64,000 nt of DNA from a bacterium (GTDB lineage: Bacteria; Armatimonadota; Zipacnadia; Zipacnadales; UBA11051), in contig JAJFUB010000150.1 in NCBI GenBank assembly GCA_021372615.1, positions 1-64,000 of the forward strand, in the 5' to 3' direction. Below the pieces are notes generated by a model, which saw only the letters and a program-made list of their open reading frames with translations, ran no database searches and was not told the origin of the DNA. The translations under genes were made by a program, and so were the position numbers. Each line of letters starts with the position of its first letter. Position 1 is the stretch's first letter. Shown here in pieces: positions 43,337 to 52,056 of the stretch.

Positions 43337-44146
43337 ATGCGCATTTCCATTCTGTCTGATGAGATCTCGGTGGACCCCGTCGCCGCTTGCGAGTTGGCGG
43401 CCGATTGGGGCCTGAAGCACCTGGAGTTCCGGCTGTGGATGACCACCCGCGCGCCGAGTGGGATGAGCGAGGGGGACATGAAGCGGGTGCGGCAGGTCGC
43501 CGACGGCTTCGGGCTGGACTTCCCCTCCGTGTCGCCCGGGCTCTTCAAGATCAAGCTCGACGATCCGGCCTATGCAGCGCACTGCGGGGACTTCCAGCAG
43601 CAGTGCTACGACCTGGCCGAGGCGCTCGGAGCCGGGATCGTGGTGCTCTTCCCGCCGATCTGCGGCGACTATGCCCAGTGGGAGAACTGGCCGGCGCGCA
43701 TCGTGGACGACCTGCGCCAGGCGGCCGAGAACGCCGCGCAGCGCGGGCTGGTGCTGGCCCTGGAGAACGAACCGATCTGCTACGGCGGCAGCGGCCCGGC
43801 CCTGGCGAAGCTGGTCGGGGAGATCGGCCACCCGAACCTGAAGGCCAACTGGGACCCCGGCAACCACTGCCATGCCACCGGGCAGGACTTCCGGGTGGGC
43901 TACGAGGCCCTCAAGCCCGTGCACCTGCATACCCATGTGAAGGACTACCGGCCCGGCACGAACCACGCGATCGTGCCCGGGGACGGCGACGTGGACTGGC
44001 TGGGCCAGTTGCAGGCGCTGCAGGCCGATGGCTACCAGGGGCTGCTGGTGCTGGAGACACACTTCCAGCCGAAGATCGCGGGGAGCCGGAACTGCGTGGA
44101 GCGGCTGCGGGAGCTGCTGGCGCAGATCGGCGAGGGGGCGGAGTAG
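43337..44146 (+). CDS. sugar phosphate isomerase/epimerase-family protein
   Basis: A 269-residue xylose-isomerase-like TIM barrel, related in fold to the gene at 23597. The metal-site strand ends are LALENEPIC (Glu), KANWDPGNHCHATG (Asp and His), LHTHVKDY (His) and LLVLETHF (Glu). The substrate is unknown. ATG 43337 follows CAGGGATG, part of the tandem repeat region, as a mediocre ribosome site; GTG 43331 is an alternative. A methyltransferase gene begins at the very next base after its stop. Confidence 0.85.
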   Translation: MRISILSDEISVDPVAACELAADWGLKHLEFRLWMTTRAPSGMSEGDMKRVRQVADGFGLDFPSVSPGLFKIKLDDPAYAAHCGDFQQQCYDLAEALGAGIVVLFPPICGDYAQWENWPARIVDDLRQAAENAAQRGLVLALENEPICYGGSGPALAKLVGEIGHPNLKANWDPGNHCHATGQDFRVGYEALKPVHLHTHVKDYRPGTNHAIVPGDGDVDWLGQLQALQADGYQGLLVLETHFQPKIAGSRNCVERLRELLAQIGEGAE

Positions 44147-44914
44147 TTGCCCGACCCGGCCGACCTCACCCGCCCCGGACAGGGCGAGTTCGACGCAGTA
44201 GCACAGTACTATGACCACCTGATGCGGACGGTGCCGTATGCGGGCTGGGTGGACTATGTCGAGGCGATCCTGCGGCGCTGGAAGGCCCACCCGAACACGG
44301 TGCTGGACCTGGCCTGTGGCACGGGACGGGTGGGGAGCGAGCTGCTGCGCCGGGGCTATGACGTCGTCGGGGCGGACCTGTCTGAGCCGATGGCGCGGGA
44401 GTGCAGCCGCCAGGCCCCGCCGCTGGCCGCCGTAGCCACTGACGCCCGTTGCCTGGCCCTCGCCGATGATACCTTCGACCTCGTCGTCTGCCTCTATGAC
44501 AGCCTCAACTACATCCTGGAGCCGGACGACTTCCGCCAGGCCATGGCGGAGGCCCATCGGGTGCTGCGCAGCGACGGGCTGTTCGTCTTTGACATGAACA
44601 CGATCCGCGCCCTGTCCACGGCAATGTTCACCCAGGCGAGCAGGACTGGCCCGGACCCGCTGCACTACGACTGGCAGGCCAACTGGGACCCGTGGACGCG
44701 CATCTGCCGGGTGGAGATGTGGTTCGGCTACCATGCCGATGGGGAGGTGCGCGAGTTCCGCGAGACGCACTACCAGCGCGCCTACACCAACCGGGAGATC
44801 GTGGGGGCGCTCGAGGCGGCCGGGTTCCGCCGCCACAAGTCGTATGACGCCTATCGCTTCACGCCGGTGACGCCGTGGAGCGACCGGGCCTACTATGTCG
44901 CGCGCAAGGAGTGA
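44147..44914 (+). CDS. class I SAM-dependent methyltransferase
   Basis: A 255-residue Rossmann-fold methyltransferase. TVLDLACGTGRVGSELLRRG binds S-adenosylmethionine, VVGADLSEPMA is motif II with its acidic residue, and FDLVVCLYDSLNYI is motif IV. The target may be a small molecule or a protein; nothing in the sequence decides. The start is a TTG at 44147, immediately after the stop of the isomerase gene, with GGAG overlapping that stop. A lipoprotein gene follows with its ribosome site within this gene's last codons, so the three may be one operon. Confidence 0.86.
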   Translation: MPDPADLTRPGQGEFDAVAQYYDHLMRTVPYAGWVDYVEAILRRWKAHPNTVLDLACGTGRVGSELLRRGYDVVGADLSEPMARECSRQAPPLAAVATDARCLALADDTFDLVVCLYDSLNYILEPDDFRQAMAEAHRVLRSDGLFVFDMNTIRALSTAMFTQASRTGPDPLHYDWQANWDPWTRICRVEMWFGYHADGEVREFRETHYQRAYTNREIVGALEAAGFRRHKSYDAYRFTPVTPWSDRAYYVARKE

Positions 44915-44921
44915 CGTGCCC

Positions 44922-45338
44922 ATGCGACGCCTCATCCCCGTGATCGTGGCGATGCTGTTGCTGGCGCTGCTGGCCGGCTGCGCCGGGAAGGTGACCAAGA
45001 CGCCCGAGAGCACCACCCGCGCCTACCTCGCCCTGATGAAGGCCAGCAAGTGGCAGGACGCGGCCCTGCTGTGGGACTACGACGCCCAGGGGCGGGCCGG
45101 CAACGCGGACTGGGACACCTTCAGCACCAGCCAGCGCAAGCTCATCGTCAAGGAGTCCAAGTGGGCCGACCAGAAGGCCAGCTCGCTGGAGCAGTGGTCC
45201 TCACACTTCGCCGGTGACATCAAGATCGAGACGGTGGAGACGAGCGGCGACAAGGCGCACGCGGTGCTGAACGGCCAGGTGACGGGCCTCGACCTGGTCA
45301 AGGTCGGCGACGAGTGGCTCATCTCGGGGATGAACTGA
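44922..45338 (+). CDS. small lipoprotein, NTF2/DUF4878-like
   Basis: A 138-residue lipoprotein: MRRLIPVIVAMLLLALLAGC is a signal with lipobox LAGC. The remaining part, TPESTTRAYLALMKASKWQDAA followed by a beta stretch ending VKVGDEWLISGM, has the cone-shaped NTF2-like outline of DUF4878 proteins, whose function is unknown. AAGGAG at 44907-44912 overlaps the end of the methyltransferase gene and serves ATG 44922. A hairpin follows 25 bases after the stop and likely ends the operon. Confidence 0.75.
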   Translation: MRRLIPVIVAMLLLALLAGCAGKVTKTPESTTRAYLALMKASKWQDAALLWDYDAQGRAGNADWDTFSTSQRKLIVKESKWADQKASSLEQWSSHFAGDIKIETVETSGDKAHAVLNGQVTGLDLVKVGDEWLISGMN

Positions 45339-45362
45339 GCGGACCGCAACGGCGTACACTCC

Positions 45363-45386
45363 GGCGGGCTCCCCGGCCCGCCCTTT
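45363..45386 (+). terminator. hairpin after lipoprotein gene
   Basis: A 7-bp GC stem (GGCGGGC, 45363-45369, with GCCCGCC, 45376-45382) and a six-base loop, followed by CTTTG. It lies between the lipoprotein stop and the kinase start, so it may be either a terminator or part of the kinase leader. Confidence 0.5.
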
Positions 45387-45402
45387 GCGTGGGCCATGCC
45401 CT

Positions 45403-46749
45403 ATGTCCCTGTCCTGGCGCCAGGCTGAAGAGATCATCGCCGCGGAGCGCGGGCGGTTCCTGTCACCCCGCGCGCCCATCCACGTCGCGCGCGCCCCGGC
45501 GCGGCTGGATGTGATGGGGGGCATCGCGGACTATTCGGGCTCGCTGGTGCTCGAGGGGACGCTGGCGCGGGCGGCCTATGCGGCCGTCCAGCCACGCCGC
45601 GACGGCAAGCTGCGGGCCATGAGCGTCGGCGTGACCGAAGCGCAGCCGGTCGAGATCAGCCTGGACGATCTGCTGACCCGCGGCCGGCCCAAGAGCTACC
45701 CGCAGGTGCGGAAGCTGTTCGGCGGGGCGGCGCGCTGGGCCGGCTATGTGCTGGGGACGCTGCACGTCCTGCAGCGCGAGGGCGTGGTAGCGCAGTGGCC
45801 GCATGGGCTGAACCTGCTGCTCCTCAGCGACATCCCCATCGGCGCGGGCGTGGCCTCATCGGCGGCCATCGAGGTGGCTGCGATGGTCGCCGTCACGGCG
45901 GCGTACGGTGTGGCCCTGGAGCCACTGCGCCTGGCGCAGCTCTGCCAGATGGTCGAGAACCGGGTTGTGGGTGCGCCGTGCGGGATCATGGATCAGGTCA
46001 CCTCGGCGCTCGGACAGACCAACCGCCTGCTGGCGCTGTGCTGCCAGCCGTGCGAGGTCGAGGGCCTGCACCGGGTGCCGGAGGGCTACCAGTTCGTCGG
46101 GATCAACTCGGCAGTGAAGCACTCGGTGGGCGGAACGGCCTATGGCCGCGTCCGCTGCGCGGCCTTCATGGGCTACCGGATCATGGAAGACCTGCTCCCG
46201 GCAGGCGACTACGGGGGCTTCTGGTGCCGCGCCACTGCAGCGGAGTTCGCCGCGATCGAGGCGGAGCTACCGGTGGAGATGGTGGGGCGCGAGTTCCTCG
46301 CGCGCTATGGCCGCACGCGCGATGCCGTCACGGCCGTGCAGCCAGACATGGCGTACCCGGTGCGGCAGGCCTCGCGCCACCCGGTGCTGGAGAACGCCCG
46401 CGTCCGGCGCTTTGTGCAGTTGCTCGGCCGTGGCGATGAAGGCGCGATGCGGGCGGCGGGGAAGCTGATGCTCGAGTCACATGCCAGCTACTCGGCCTGC
46501 GGGCTGGGAGCGGACGAGACCGACCTGCTGGTCCGCCTCGTGCGCGAACGCGGCGCCGAGGCCGGGCTGCTGGGGGCGAAGATCACCGGCGGTGGCTCGG
46601 GCGGCACCGTGGCCGTGCTGATCCGCAACGAGGCCCGCCCGCTGCTGCGCGACATCACGCGCGAGTACCGCCGGCGCACCGGCCTCTCCCCCCTTCTGCT
46701 GACCGGCTCGACCGCCGGGGCGGCCCGGTGGGGGACGCGCACCATCTGA
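45403..46749 (+). CDS. galactokinase-like GHMP sugar kinase
   Basis: A 448-residue GHMP kinase. The N-terminal sugar-binding segment PARLDVMGGIADYSGSLVLE corresponds to the galactokinase/arabinokinase signature; LLLSDIPIGAGVASSAAIEVA is the ATP-binding motif 2 and LLGAKITGGGSGGTVAVL motif 3. PCGIMDQ holds the catalytic Asp region. It should phosphorylate a hexose or pentose at carbon 1. A nucleotidyltransferase gene lies two genes downstream, which would fit a salvage route from free sugar to nucleotide sugar. The ATG 45403 has no clear ribosome site; frame upstream to 45385 is open. Confidence 0.87.
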   Translation: MSLSWRQAEEIIAAERGRFLSPRAPIHVARAPARLDVMGGIADYSGSLVLEGTLARAAYAAVQPRRDGKLRAMSVGVTEAQPVEISLDDLLTRGRPKSYPQVRKLFGGAARWAGYVLGTLHVLQREGVVAQWPHGLNLLLLSDIPIGAGVASSAAIEVAAMVAVTAAYGVALEPLRLAQLCQMVENRVVGAPCGIMDQVTSALGQTNRLLALCCQPCEVEGLHRVPEGYQFVGINSAVKHSVGGTAYGRVRCAAFMGYRIMEDLLPAGDYGGFWCRATAAEFAAIEAELPVEMVGREFLARYGRTRDAVTAVQPDMAYPVRQASRHPVLENARVRRFVQLLGRGDEGAMRAAGKLMLESHASYSACGLGADETDLLVRLVRERGAEAGLLGAKITGGGSGGTVAVLIRNEARPLLRDITREYRRRTGLSPLLLTGSTAGAARWGTRTI

Positions 46750-46767
46750 CAACACGGGAGACAGGCC

Positions 46768-48573
46768 ATGTCCATCCTGCGAGCCGCCGCCAGCGCCGTG
46801 CAACTGACCGACGAGGCTTTCCCCGGCACTGAGCCGGTCTTCGCCAAGGGGCACGAGGGCGAGTTCCGCGCGACCGCTCTCGTCGTCGAAGCCGAGACCC
46901 GCCTGTGCTTCATCTCCATAGACGCGCTGGTGCCCCCGACGTCCATGATCCGGGCGGCGGCGCGCCGCATCGCCGAGACAACCTCGATCCCGGCCGAGAA
47001 CGTGCTGCTCTGCGCCACCCATACCCACAGCGGGCCGACGACCCACGACTCCTTCGGCGCCACGCCCAACCCCGAGTACAAGCGCCGCATGGAGGAGGGG
47101 GCTGTGCAGGCCGTGCAGCAGGCCTGCGCCATCCTCGATGACACCACGCGGCCGCCGGACGAGACGCAGGTGGAACTGCTGCTGGGTCTGAGCCAGGAGG
47201 CGACCATCGGCCGCAACAGCCGCCTGCTGCTCAAGGACGGCCAGATCGGCTGGTACAACTACGAGGCCGAGGACGCGGTGCGGCCGACGGGTCCGCATGA
47301 TGTGAACGTGCCCGTGCTCGTGTTCCGACGGCCCGACGGCTCCGAGGCCGGCGTACTGCTCAACCACTCGGTGCACAACATCGGCGCGACCAACTGGGAC
47401 GTGTTCTCCCCGGCCTTCTCCGGCCTGGCGCGCGGGGAGATCGAGCAGCGACACGGCACGACGGCCCTGTTCCTGCCGGGCGCCTTCGGCTCGAGCCACA
47501 ACAACACCTACAACGGCGGGGGCCTGGAGCCCGCGGAACTCGTGGTCCGGCTCGTAGCCGCTGTCGAGGAGGGCCTCCAGAGCGCCCGTCCGTGCCTGTT
47601 CGGGCCGGTGCAGGTGCTACAGCGGCCCTTCGAGTATCGCCTGCGCGCGTTCGACGAGGCCCAGGCGGCGGCCGACGTGCGCCGCTACTCCGAGCGCTAC
47701 TTCGGCGACCACGCGGAGGCCAATGATCGCATGTTCGCCTCGATGCGGGCCGAGATGATCTCCCGCCAGGGCGAGCAACGGACCACACTCCTGACGGTCA
47801 TCCGCCTGGGCGAGGTCGCCCTCGTCGGCATCCCCGGCGAGATGTACGCCCGGCTGGGCCTGGACCTGCGCCGGCGCTCGCCCTTCCGCCACACCATCCT
47901 CGTCGGCCTGGGCAATGAGGAAATCGGCTACATCCCCGACCTGAAGGCGTACGAGGACGGCGGGTACCAGACGTGGGTCGGCTGGCACTGCTGCGTGGCC
48001 CCGGGCACGGGCGAGGCGATGGTGGAGCAGGCGCTGGAGATGCTGCAAGATGTCTTCGACGACCGCGGGGGGCCGGATGTCCCGGATGGTGCCTGCCGCG
48101 ACCACGCGCCGACCATTCGCGAGCTGCGGGCGGACGACGGGCCGGCGCTGCAGCGGTTCTTCAACTCTTTGGCACCCCAGACGCGGCGCCTGTTCCGCCC
48201 GGCGGGCTGGAACATGAGCCTGCAGCAGTGCTCCGGCCTGTGCCGGCAGAGCGCGGACGGGGAGCGCTACGACCTGGTGCTGGAGGATCGCGGGCGGATC
48301 GTGGGCTGGTCGTTCCTGCAAGCCCTGGACCGCCCGGCGCCTTCGTTCGGCATCGGGCTCGCGGAGGCCTACCACGGCCGGGGCTATGGCCGGGAGCTGA
48401 TGGGCCGGATCCTCGCCTGGGGGCGGGAGGCGGGCCGGACCGAGTTCGAGCTGACGGTCGTGCAGAGCAACGAGCGCGCCCAGCGCCTGTATGAGAGCTT
48501 CGGCTTCACCCGCACCGGGATGTGGCAGGGCTCGGACGGCCTGGACTACTACGAGATGCGGCTGACGCTGTAG
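46768..48573 (+). CDS. neutral ceramidase-like / GNAT acetyltransferase fusion
   Basis: A 601-residue fusion. Residues about 1-435 resemble the neutral/alkaline non-lysosomal ceramidase family (CATHTHSGPTTH, LLNHSVHNIG, LPGAFGSSHNNTYN, VALVGIPGEMY), including the His-containing zinc motifs. Residues about 445-601 form a GNAT acetyltransferase (PTIRELRADDGPALQRFFN, GIGLAEAYHGRGYGRELMG with the acetyl-CoA loop, VVQSNERAQRLYESFGF). No signal peptide is present, so this is not a classical secreted ceramidase; a cytoplasmic hydrolase of another amide is likelier. ATG 46768 follows GGGAGACAGGCC. It sits between sugar kinase and nucleotidyltransferase genes. Confidence 0.84.
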   Translation: MSILRAAASAVQLTDEAFPGTEPVFAKGHEGEFRATALVVEAETRLCFISIDALVPPTSMIRAAARRIAETTSIPAENVLLCATHTHSGPTTHDSFGATPNPEYKRRMEEGAVQAVQQACAILDDTTRPPDETQVELLLGLSQEATIGRNSRLLLKDGQIGWYNYEAEDAVRPTGPHDVNVPVLVFRRPDGSEAGVLLNHSVHNIGATNWDVFSPAFSGLARGEIEQRHGTTALFLPGAFGSSHNNTYNGGGLEPAELVVRLVAAVEEGLQSARPCLFGPVQVLQRPFEYRLRAFDEAQAAADVRRYSERYFGDHAEANDRMFASMRAEMISRQGEQRTTLLTVIRLGEVALVGIPGEMYARLGLDLRRRSPFRHTILVGLGNEEIGYIPDLKAYEDGGYQTWVGWHCCVAPGTGEAMVEQALEMLQDVFDDRGGPDVPDGACRDHAPTIRELRADDGPALQRFFNSLAPQTRRLFRPAGWNMSLQQCSGLCRQSADGERYDLVLEDRGRIVGWSFLQALDRPAPSFGIGLAEAYHGRGYGRELMGRILAWGREAGRTEFELTVVQSNERAQRLYESFGFTRTGMWQGSDGLDYYEMRLTL

Positions 48574-48638
48574 CCCGGGGAAGCCGTCGGCGTCGACGAT
48601 GTCACCTGGACGGCACATGTACAGACCCTAGGAGCCCC

Positions 48639-49337
48639 ATGAAGACTGTCATCCTGCTGGCCGGCCATGCCACGCGCATGAGGCCGCTCACCACCTACCT
48701 GAACAAAGGCATGATCCCCCTGCGCGGCAAGCCGCTGCTCGAGCACGTCATCGAGCGCCTGCGCAAGCAGGGCTTCACCGACCTGCTCGTGGCCGTCACG
48801 ATGTTCCCCGAGCAACTGCAGGGCTACTTCGGCGACGGCAGCCGCCTGGGCGTGAACATGCAGTATGTCCTGCGCCCGGAGCCTTCGCAGACCGCCGGTG
48901 AGGTCGCCGCCCTGCGCGAGTATCTGGCCGACGACGAGTCCTTTCTGGTACACTATGGTGACATCATCACCGGGCTGAACACCGCCGCCATGGCCGAGCA
49001 GCACCTGCAGACGGGCGCAGCGGCCACGCTCGGGCTTGTGACCAATGTCGAGATCCATACCGGCGTGGCGGAACTCGGCGCCGACGGCCGTGTCATACAG
49101 TTCGTTGAGAAGCCGCCGCTGGACAAGCCCTGCCACGCGGCGGTGAACATCTACAGCCCGCGCGTGTGGGACTACGTCGGGCCCGGCAAGGACTTCGGGC
49201 ATGACGTGATCCCCGCCATGGTCGCCGCGGGCGAGGACGTGCGTGGCTACCTCGACAGAGAGGCATACTGGATGGATGTGGGGAGGCTGTCGGACCTGGA
49301 CGGCGCGGAGGAGTTGCTCGGGAAGCATGAAGTGTGA
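48639..49337 (+). CDS. sugar-phosphate nucleotidyltransferase
   Basis: A 232-residue member of the NTP_transferase family. The nucleotide-binding signature is LLAGHATRMRPLTTYLNKGM; the usual Gly-Gly-x-Gly start is changed to Gly-His-Ala. FLVHYGDIITG gives the metal-binding Asp, and VIQFVEKPP and HAAVNIYSP the sugar-binding loops. It lacks the C-terminal left-handed helix of some relatives. The substrate could be glucose- or mannose-1-phosphate or a product of the kinase gene upstream. ATG 48639 follows AGGAG. Its last codons overlap the region used by the next gene's ribosome site. Confidence 0.87.
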   Translation: MKTVILLAGHATRMRPLTTYLNKGMIPLRGKPLLEHVIERLRKQGFTDLLVAVTMFPEQLQGYFGDGSRLGVNMQYVLRPEPSQTAGEVAALREYLADDESFLVHYGDIITGLNTAAMAEQHLQTGAAATLGLVTNVEIHTGVAELGADGRVIQFVEKPPLDKPCHAAVNIYSPRVWDYVGPGKDFGHDVIPAMVAAGEDVRGYLDREAYWMDVGRLSDLDGAEELLGKHEV

Positions 49338-49347
49338 AGGCAGAAGG

Positions 49348-50775
49348 ATGAAGACGAACGGCACCCACCCCCGCTGCTGCGCAGCGACCCCTCCCCACGG
49401 GGGAGGGGCATGGCGTGGTGACGGCCGTTGGCGTTCGCCTCTTTGCCCTCCCCGCAGGGGAGGGGCATGGCGTGGTGACGGCCGTTGCCGTTCACCCCTC
49501 CCCTGTGGGGAGGGGTCGCCCCGCAGGGGCGGGGGTGGGCCCGTCGTCCTGGCCTGCCTCCTGCTTCTGGTCGCCGGCACCTTCGCCTCCGCCGACATCG
49601 TGTCCGACATCTGCGCGTGTGGCACGTCCAGCCCCAGCTTCGACGGCGTGCTGCACAGCCTGCGCGAACTGCAGTCCAGCCCCCGCGTGACGCTCAGCAA
49701 CCTGGGGGCCTCCCGTCAGGGGCGGCCCATCCCCCTACTCATCGTCCATGACCCCGCTGTCCCTCTCGCGGAGACTGTCCGCCTCTTCATCGTCGCCCGC
49801 CAGCACGGCACGGAGGCTTCCGGTACGGTGGCCTGTCTCGCGCTGGCGCGGCACTTCGCACAGGCCCAGGGCGAAGAGGAGCAGGCGCTCCTGCGGCAGT
49901 TCTCGCTCCTCATGGTGCCCGTCGCCAACCCGGACGGGATGTGCGCCGGGCGGCGCGCCAATGCCGGGGGGGCCGACTTGAACCGCCACTGGGGCGGCAG
50001 CGGCGAGCCGGAGATCAGCGCCATCAAGGCCGCCGTGCGCAAGCACCAGCCCCATGCACTCATAGACATGCACGAGTTGCCGGCCGGATCGGGCAAGCCC
50101 TCGTTCCGCGACAACTTCATCCAGACCATCGGCCGCGACGGGACGCTGAGTGCCGACCTGACGACCGACTGCGCGGCGACGAGTGCGCGCTTGGCCAGTT
50201 GGATGAGCCAGTGCGGGCTGCCGCTGAGCGTGTACTACGACGGCGCGAACGAGAGCCTGAACCTCTGCCATCGGTACTTCGGCCTGGGGGCAGGCATACC
50301 CTCATACCTGTTTGAGGCCAAGTGCGGGTCCGGCCGGCCCTTGGCCAGGCGCGTGCGCTTCCACGTGCTGGGCACGCTCGTCGTGGCCAACTATGCGCTG
50401 CACCGCTACTACCAGCCCGAGGGCCAGGCGACACCGCAGCCGGAGGAGCCGGTGGCCCAGGCCCCGGAGCCGACCACGACTGTGCCCACGACCGTGACCC
50501 TGTCCTCGCCGCGTCCGGAGCAGGTCGCGCGCGGGCAGTTGCCGGTCGTGGCGGACGTCACGGGGCTGCCGCCCGGAGGCACCATCGGCTTCTCGGTGGA
50601 CGGCAAGCTCCGGTCCCTGACGACGGCGGCCCCGCACGAGTACCTCCTGGACACGCTGGGCTACGCGGACGGGCGCCATGAGGTGACGGTTGAGGTGTGC
50701 GATGCGGCCGGACGGAATCTGGGCGCCTCGCGCAGCGTCATCATCGTGGACAACCGGGTGGCGGCGGGCGAATGA
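49348..50775 (+). CDS. M14 zinc carboxypeptidase-like protein with repeat-derived N-terminus
   Basis: A 475-residue protein. The M14 domain has the zinc pair RQHGTEAS (His and Glu), NPDGMCAGRRANAGGADLNR with the substrate Arg/Asn region, IDMHELP with the third zinc His, and LFEAKCGSG with the catalytic Glu. An Ig-like domain follows (about 380-475). The secretion signal (VLACLLLLVAGTFASA) is not at the start: about 65 residues, encoded by a palindromic repeat element (49366-49546), come first. ATG 49348 has GAAGG seven bases upstream; no better start lies nearer the signal. Whether the protein is still exported is uncertain. Confidence 0.82.
   Translation: MKTNGTHPRCCAATPPHGGGAWRGDGRWRSPLCPPRRGGAWRGDGRCRSPLPCGEGSPRRGGGGPVVLACLLLLVAGTFASADIVSDICACGTSSPSFDGVLHSLRELQSSPRVTLSNLGASRQGRPIPLLIVHDPAVPLAETVRLFIVARQHGTEASGTVACLALARHFAQAQGEEEQALLRQFSLLMVPVANPDGMCAGRRANAGGADLNRHWGGSGEPEISAIKAAVRKHQPHALIDMHELPAGSGKPSFRDNFIQTIGRDGTLSADLTTDCAATSARLASWMSQCGLPLSVYYDGANESLNLCHRYFGLGAGIPSYLFEAKCGSGRPLARRVRFHVLGTLVVANYALHRYYQPEGQATPQPEEPVAQAPEPTTTVPTTVTLSSPRPEQVARGQLPVVADVTGLPPGGTIGFSVDGKLRSLTTAAPHEYLLDTLGYADGRHEVTVEVCDAAGRNLGASRSVIIVDNRVAAGE
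49366..49546. repeat. palindromic repeat element inside the M14 gene
   Basis: The stretch opens with CACCCCCGCTGCTGCGCAGC and closes with the inverted GCCCCGCAGGGGCGGGGGTG. In between, a unit of about 65 bases (GGGGAGGGGCATGGCGTGG...) is present twice in direct order and a third CCCCTCCC/GGGGAGGGG palindrome follows. The frame stays open through all of it. Confidence 0.8.
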
Positions 50776-51473
50776 AGCGGCTGGCGGATAGGCCGTGGCT
50801 CCCGGCCGGCGTGTGGGCCGGCGTGATCCTGATCGGGACCTCCATCCCGATGCCAGCCCTCCCACCGGGACCGCCCGGCAGCGACAAGCTGGTCCACCTC
50901 CTGATGTACGGCGTGCTCGGCGCGTTGCTGGCCAGAGCGCTGCTGCGGGAACATCCCGACCGGGGCCGCTTGTTACTCTTGTTGATGTCCACGGGCCTGG
51001 CCGCCGGGTTCGGCCTGTTCGATGAGTGGCACCAGCAGTTCTGCCAGCGGTGCCCCAGTGCCGGAGACTGGCTGGCCGATGTGATCGGGGCGGGGCTTGG
51101 CGCGACCATCCTGTGCGCTGTGAACACCATACGAGCCGGAGGAAGCAAGATGCCGGAAGCAAGGCGGATCAGTGGTGCGGACCTCGGCGCGGAGTTGACC
51201 AAGCCCGAGCCCTGCGTGGTCGAGTTCTGGATGGTGGGGTGCCCGGCGTGTGCGCGGTTTGGGCCGACCTTCGGCGACCTGTCCGAGGAGTACCAGGGGC
51301 GGGCCAACCTGGTGGCGATCGAGGCGCGGGAGAACATGGACGCCGCCAAACAGTATGCCATCCGAGGCGTGCCGACCGTGATCGTCTTCAAAGACGGACA
51401 GGAAGTGCAGCGCATGACGGGGGCCAAGACCCTCGCCGAGATGCGCGAGTGGCTGAACCCCGTGTTGGGTTGA
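50772..51473 (+). CDS. VanZ-like membrane protein fused to thioredoxin
   Basis: A 233-residue frame. Residues 1-126 are a VanZ-like membrane domain with about four helices (WAGVILIGTSIPMP, DKLVHLLMYGVLGALLA, GFGLFDEWHQQF). Residues 127-233 are a complete thioredoxin fold with active site GCPACARFG, and the cis-Pro loop GVPTVIVFKDG. The start ATG overlaps the preceding TGA (ATGA), so it is coupled to the M14 gene. An in-frame ATG at 51150 with GGAGGA just before it could also yield a free thioredoxin. So this may be a fusion, or two genes whose boundary lacks a stop. Confidence 0.82.
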   Translation: MKRLADRPWLPAGVWAGVILIGTSIPMPALPPGPPGSDKLVHLLMYGVLGALLARALLREHPDRGRLLLLLMSTGLAAGFGLFDEWHQQFCQRCPSAGDWLADVIGAGLGATILCAVNTIRAGGSKMPEARRISGADLGAELTKPEPCVVEFWMVGCPACARFGPTFGDLSEEYQGRANLVAIEARENMDAAKQYAIRGVPTVIVFKDGQEVQRMTGAKTLAEMREWLNPVLG

Positions 51474-51569
51474 CGCCGCGAGATAGTCAAGCCGCCGCTC
51501 CGCCGACTCGGTCGCGCTCGGAGTGGACCCCAGCCTCCGTTCGTGGGGCTCATATGGAGGAGAAAGCTG

Positions 51570-51896
51570 ATGTCGCAGGCCAAAGAGCTAACAAGTGCCG
51601 AGTTCGACGGTGAAGTGCTGAAGTCCGAGACGCCGGTCCTGGTGGATTTCTGGGCGCCGTGGTGCGGCCCGTGCCGCATGATGGCTCCGGTCGTGGACGC
51701 CGTCGCCGCCAAGTACGAAGGCCGCGTCAAGGTGTGCAAGGTCAACGTGGATGAGGCCGGGGACATCGCCGGCAAGCTCGGCATCCGCAGCATCCCCACC
51801 CTCATCATCTTCAAGGGCGGTCAGCAGGCGGACACGGTCGTCGGGGCGGTGCCGGAGGCGGAGCTGACCCAGCGCCTCGACCGCGTACTGGCCTAG
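51570..51896 (+). CDS. trxA: thioredoxin
   Basis: A 108-residue canonical thioredoxin: [18 protein letters not shown] with the standard WCGPC active site, then [18 protein letters not shown] and the cis-Pro loop [11 protein letters not shown]. It reduces disulfides in the cytoplasm. ATG 51570 follows GGAGGAG by seven bases. It comes directly after the VanZ-thioredoxin gene, whose thioredoxin domain has GCPAC at the active site and is clearly divergent, so this is not a recent duplication. Confidence 0.96.
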   Translation: MSQAKELTSAEFDGEVLKSETPVLVDFWAPWCGPCRMMAPVVDAVAAKYEGRVKVCKVNVDEAGDIAGKLGIRSIPTLIIFKGGQQADTVVGAVPEAELTQRLDRVLA

Positions 51897-51917
51897 CGCC
51901 CAACTACGCGTACCCGT

Positions 51918-51945
51918 GGCTCCTGCCTCCGCACTTGCAGGAGCC
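51918..51945 (+). terminator. hairpin after trxA
   Basis: A perfect 9-bp stem (GGCTCCTGC with GCAGGAGCC) and a ten-base loop 21 bases after the trxA stop. The following GCTTCG is a poor T-run. Confidence 0.6.
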
Positions 51946-52056
51946 GCTTCGTAAGTGGCGACCAGCCACAGAAGGCCCACAGCAGCAGGCGTATGCGTCC
52001 CGGGGTGGGTAGCTAACGCAGACGTGGGTAGAGTAGGTTGAAGGAGGAAAGAGTGT

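Noticed and set aside
49380-49500. Possible CRISPR or VNTR at the M14 gene start
   Set aside because: Two imperfect copies of about 65 bases that form part of a palindromic element with inverted ends.
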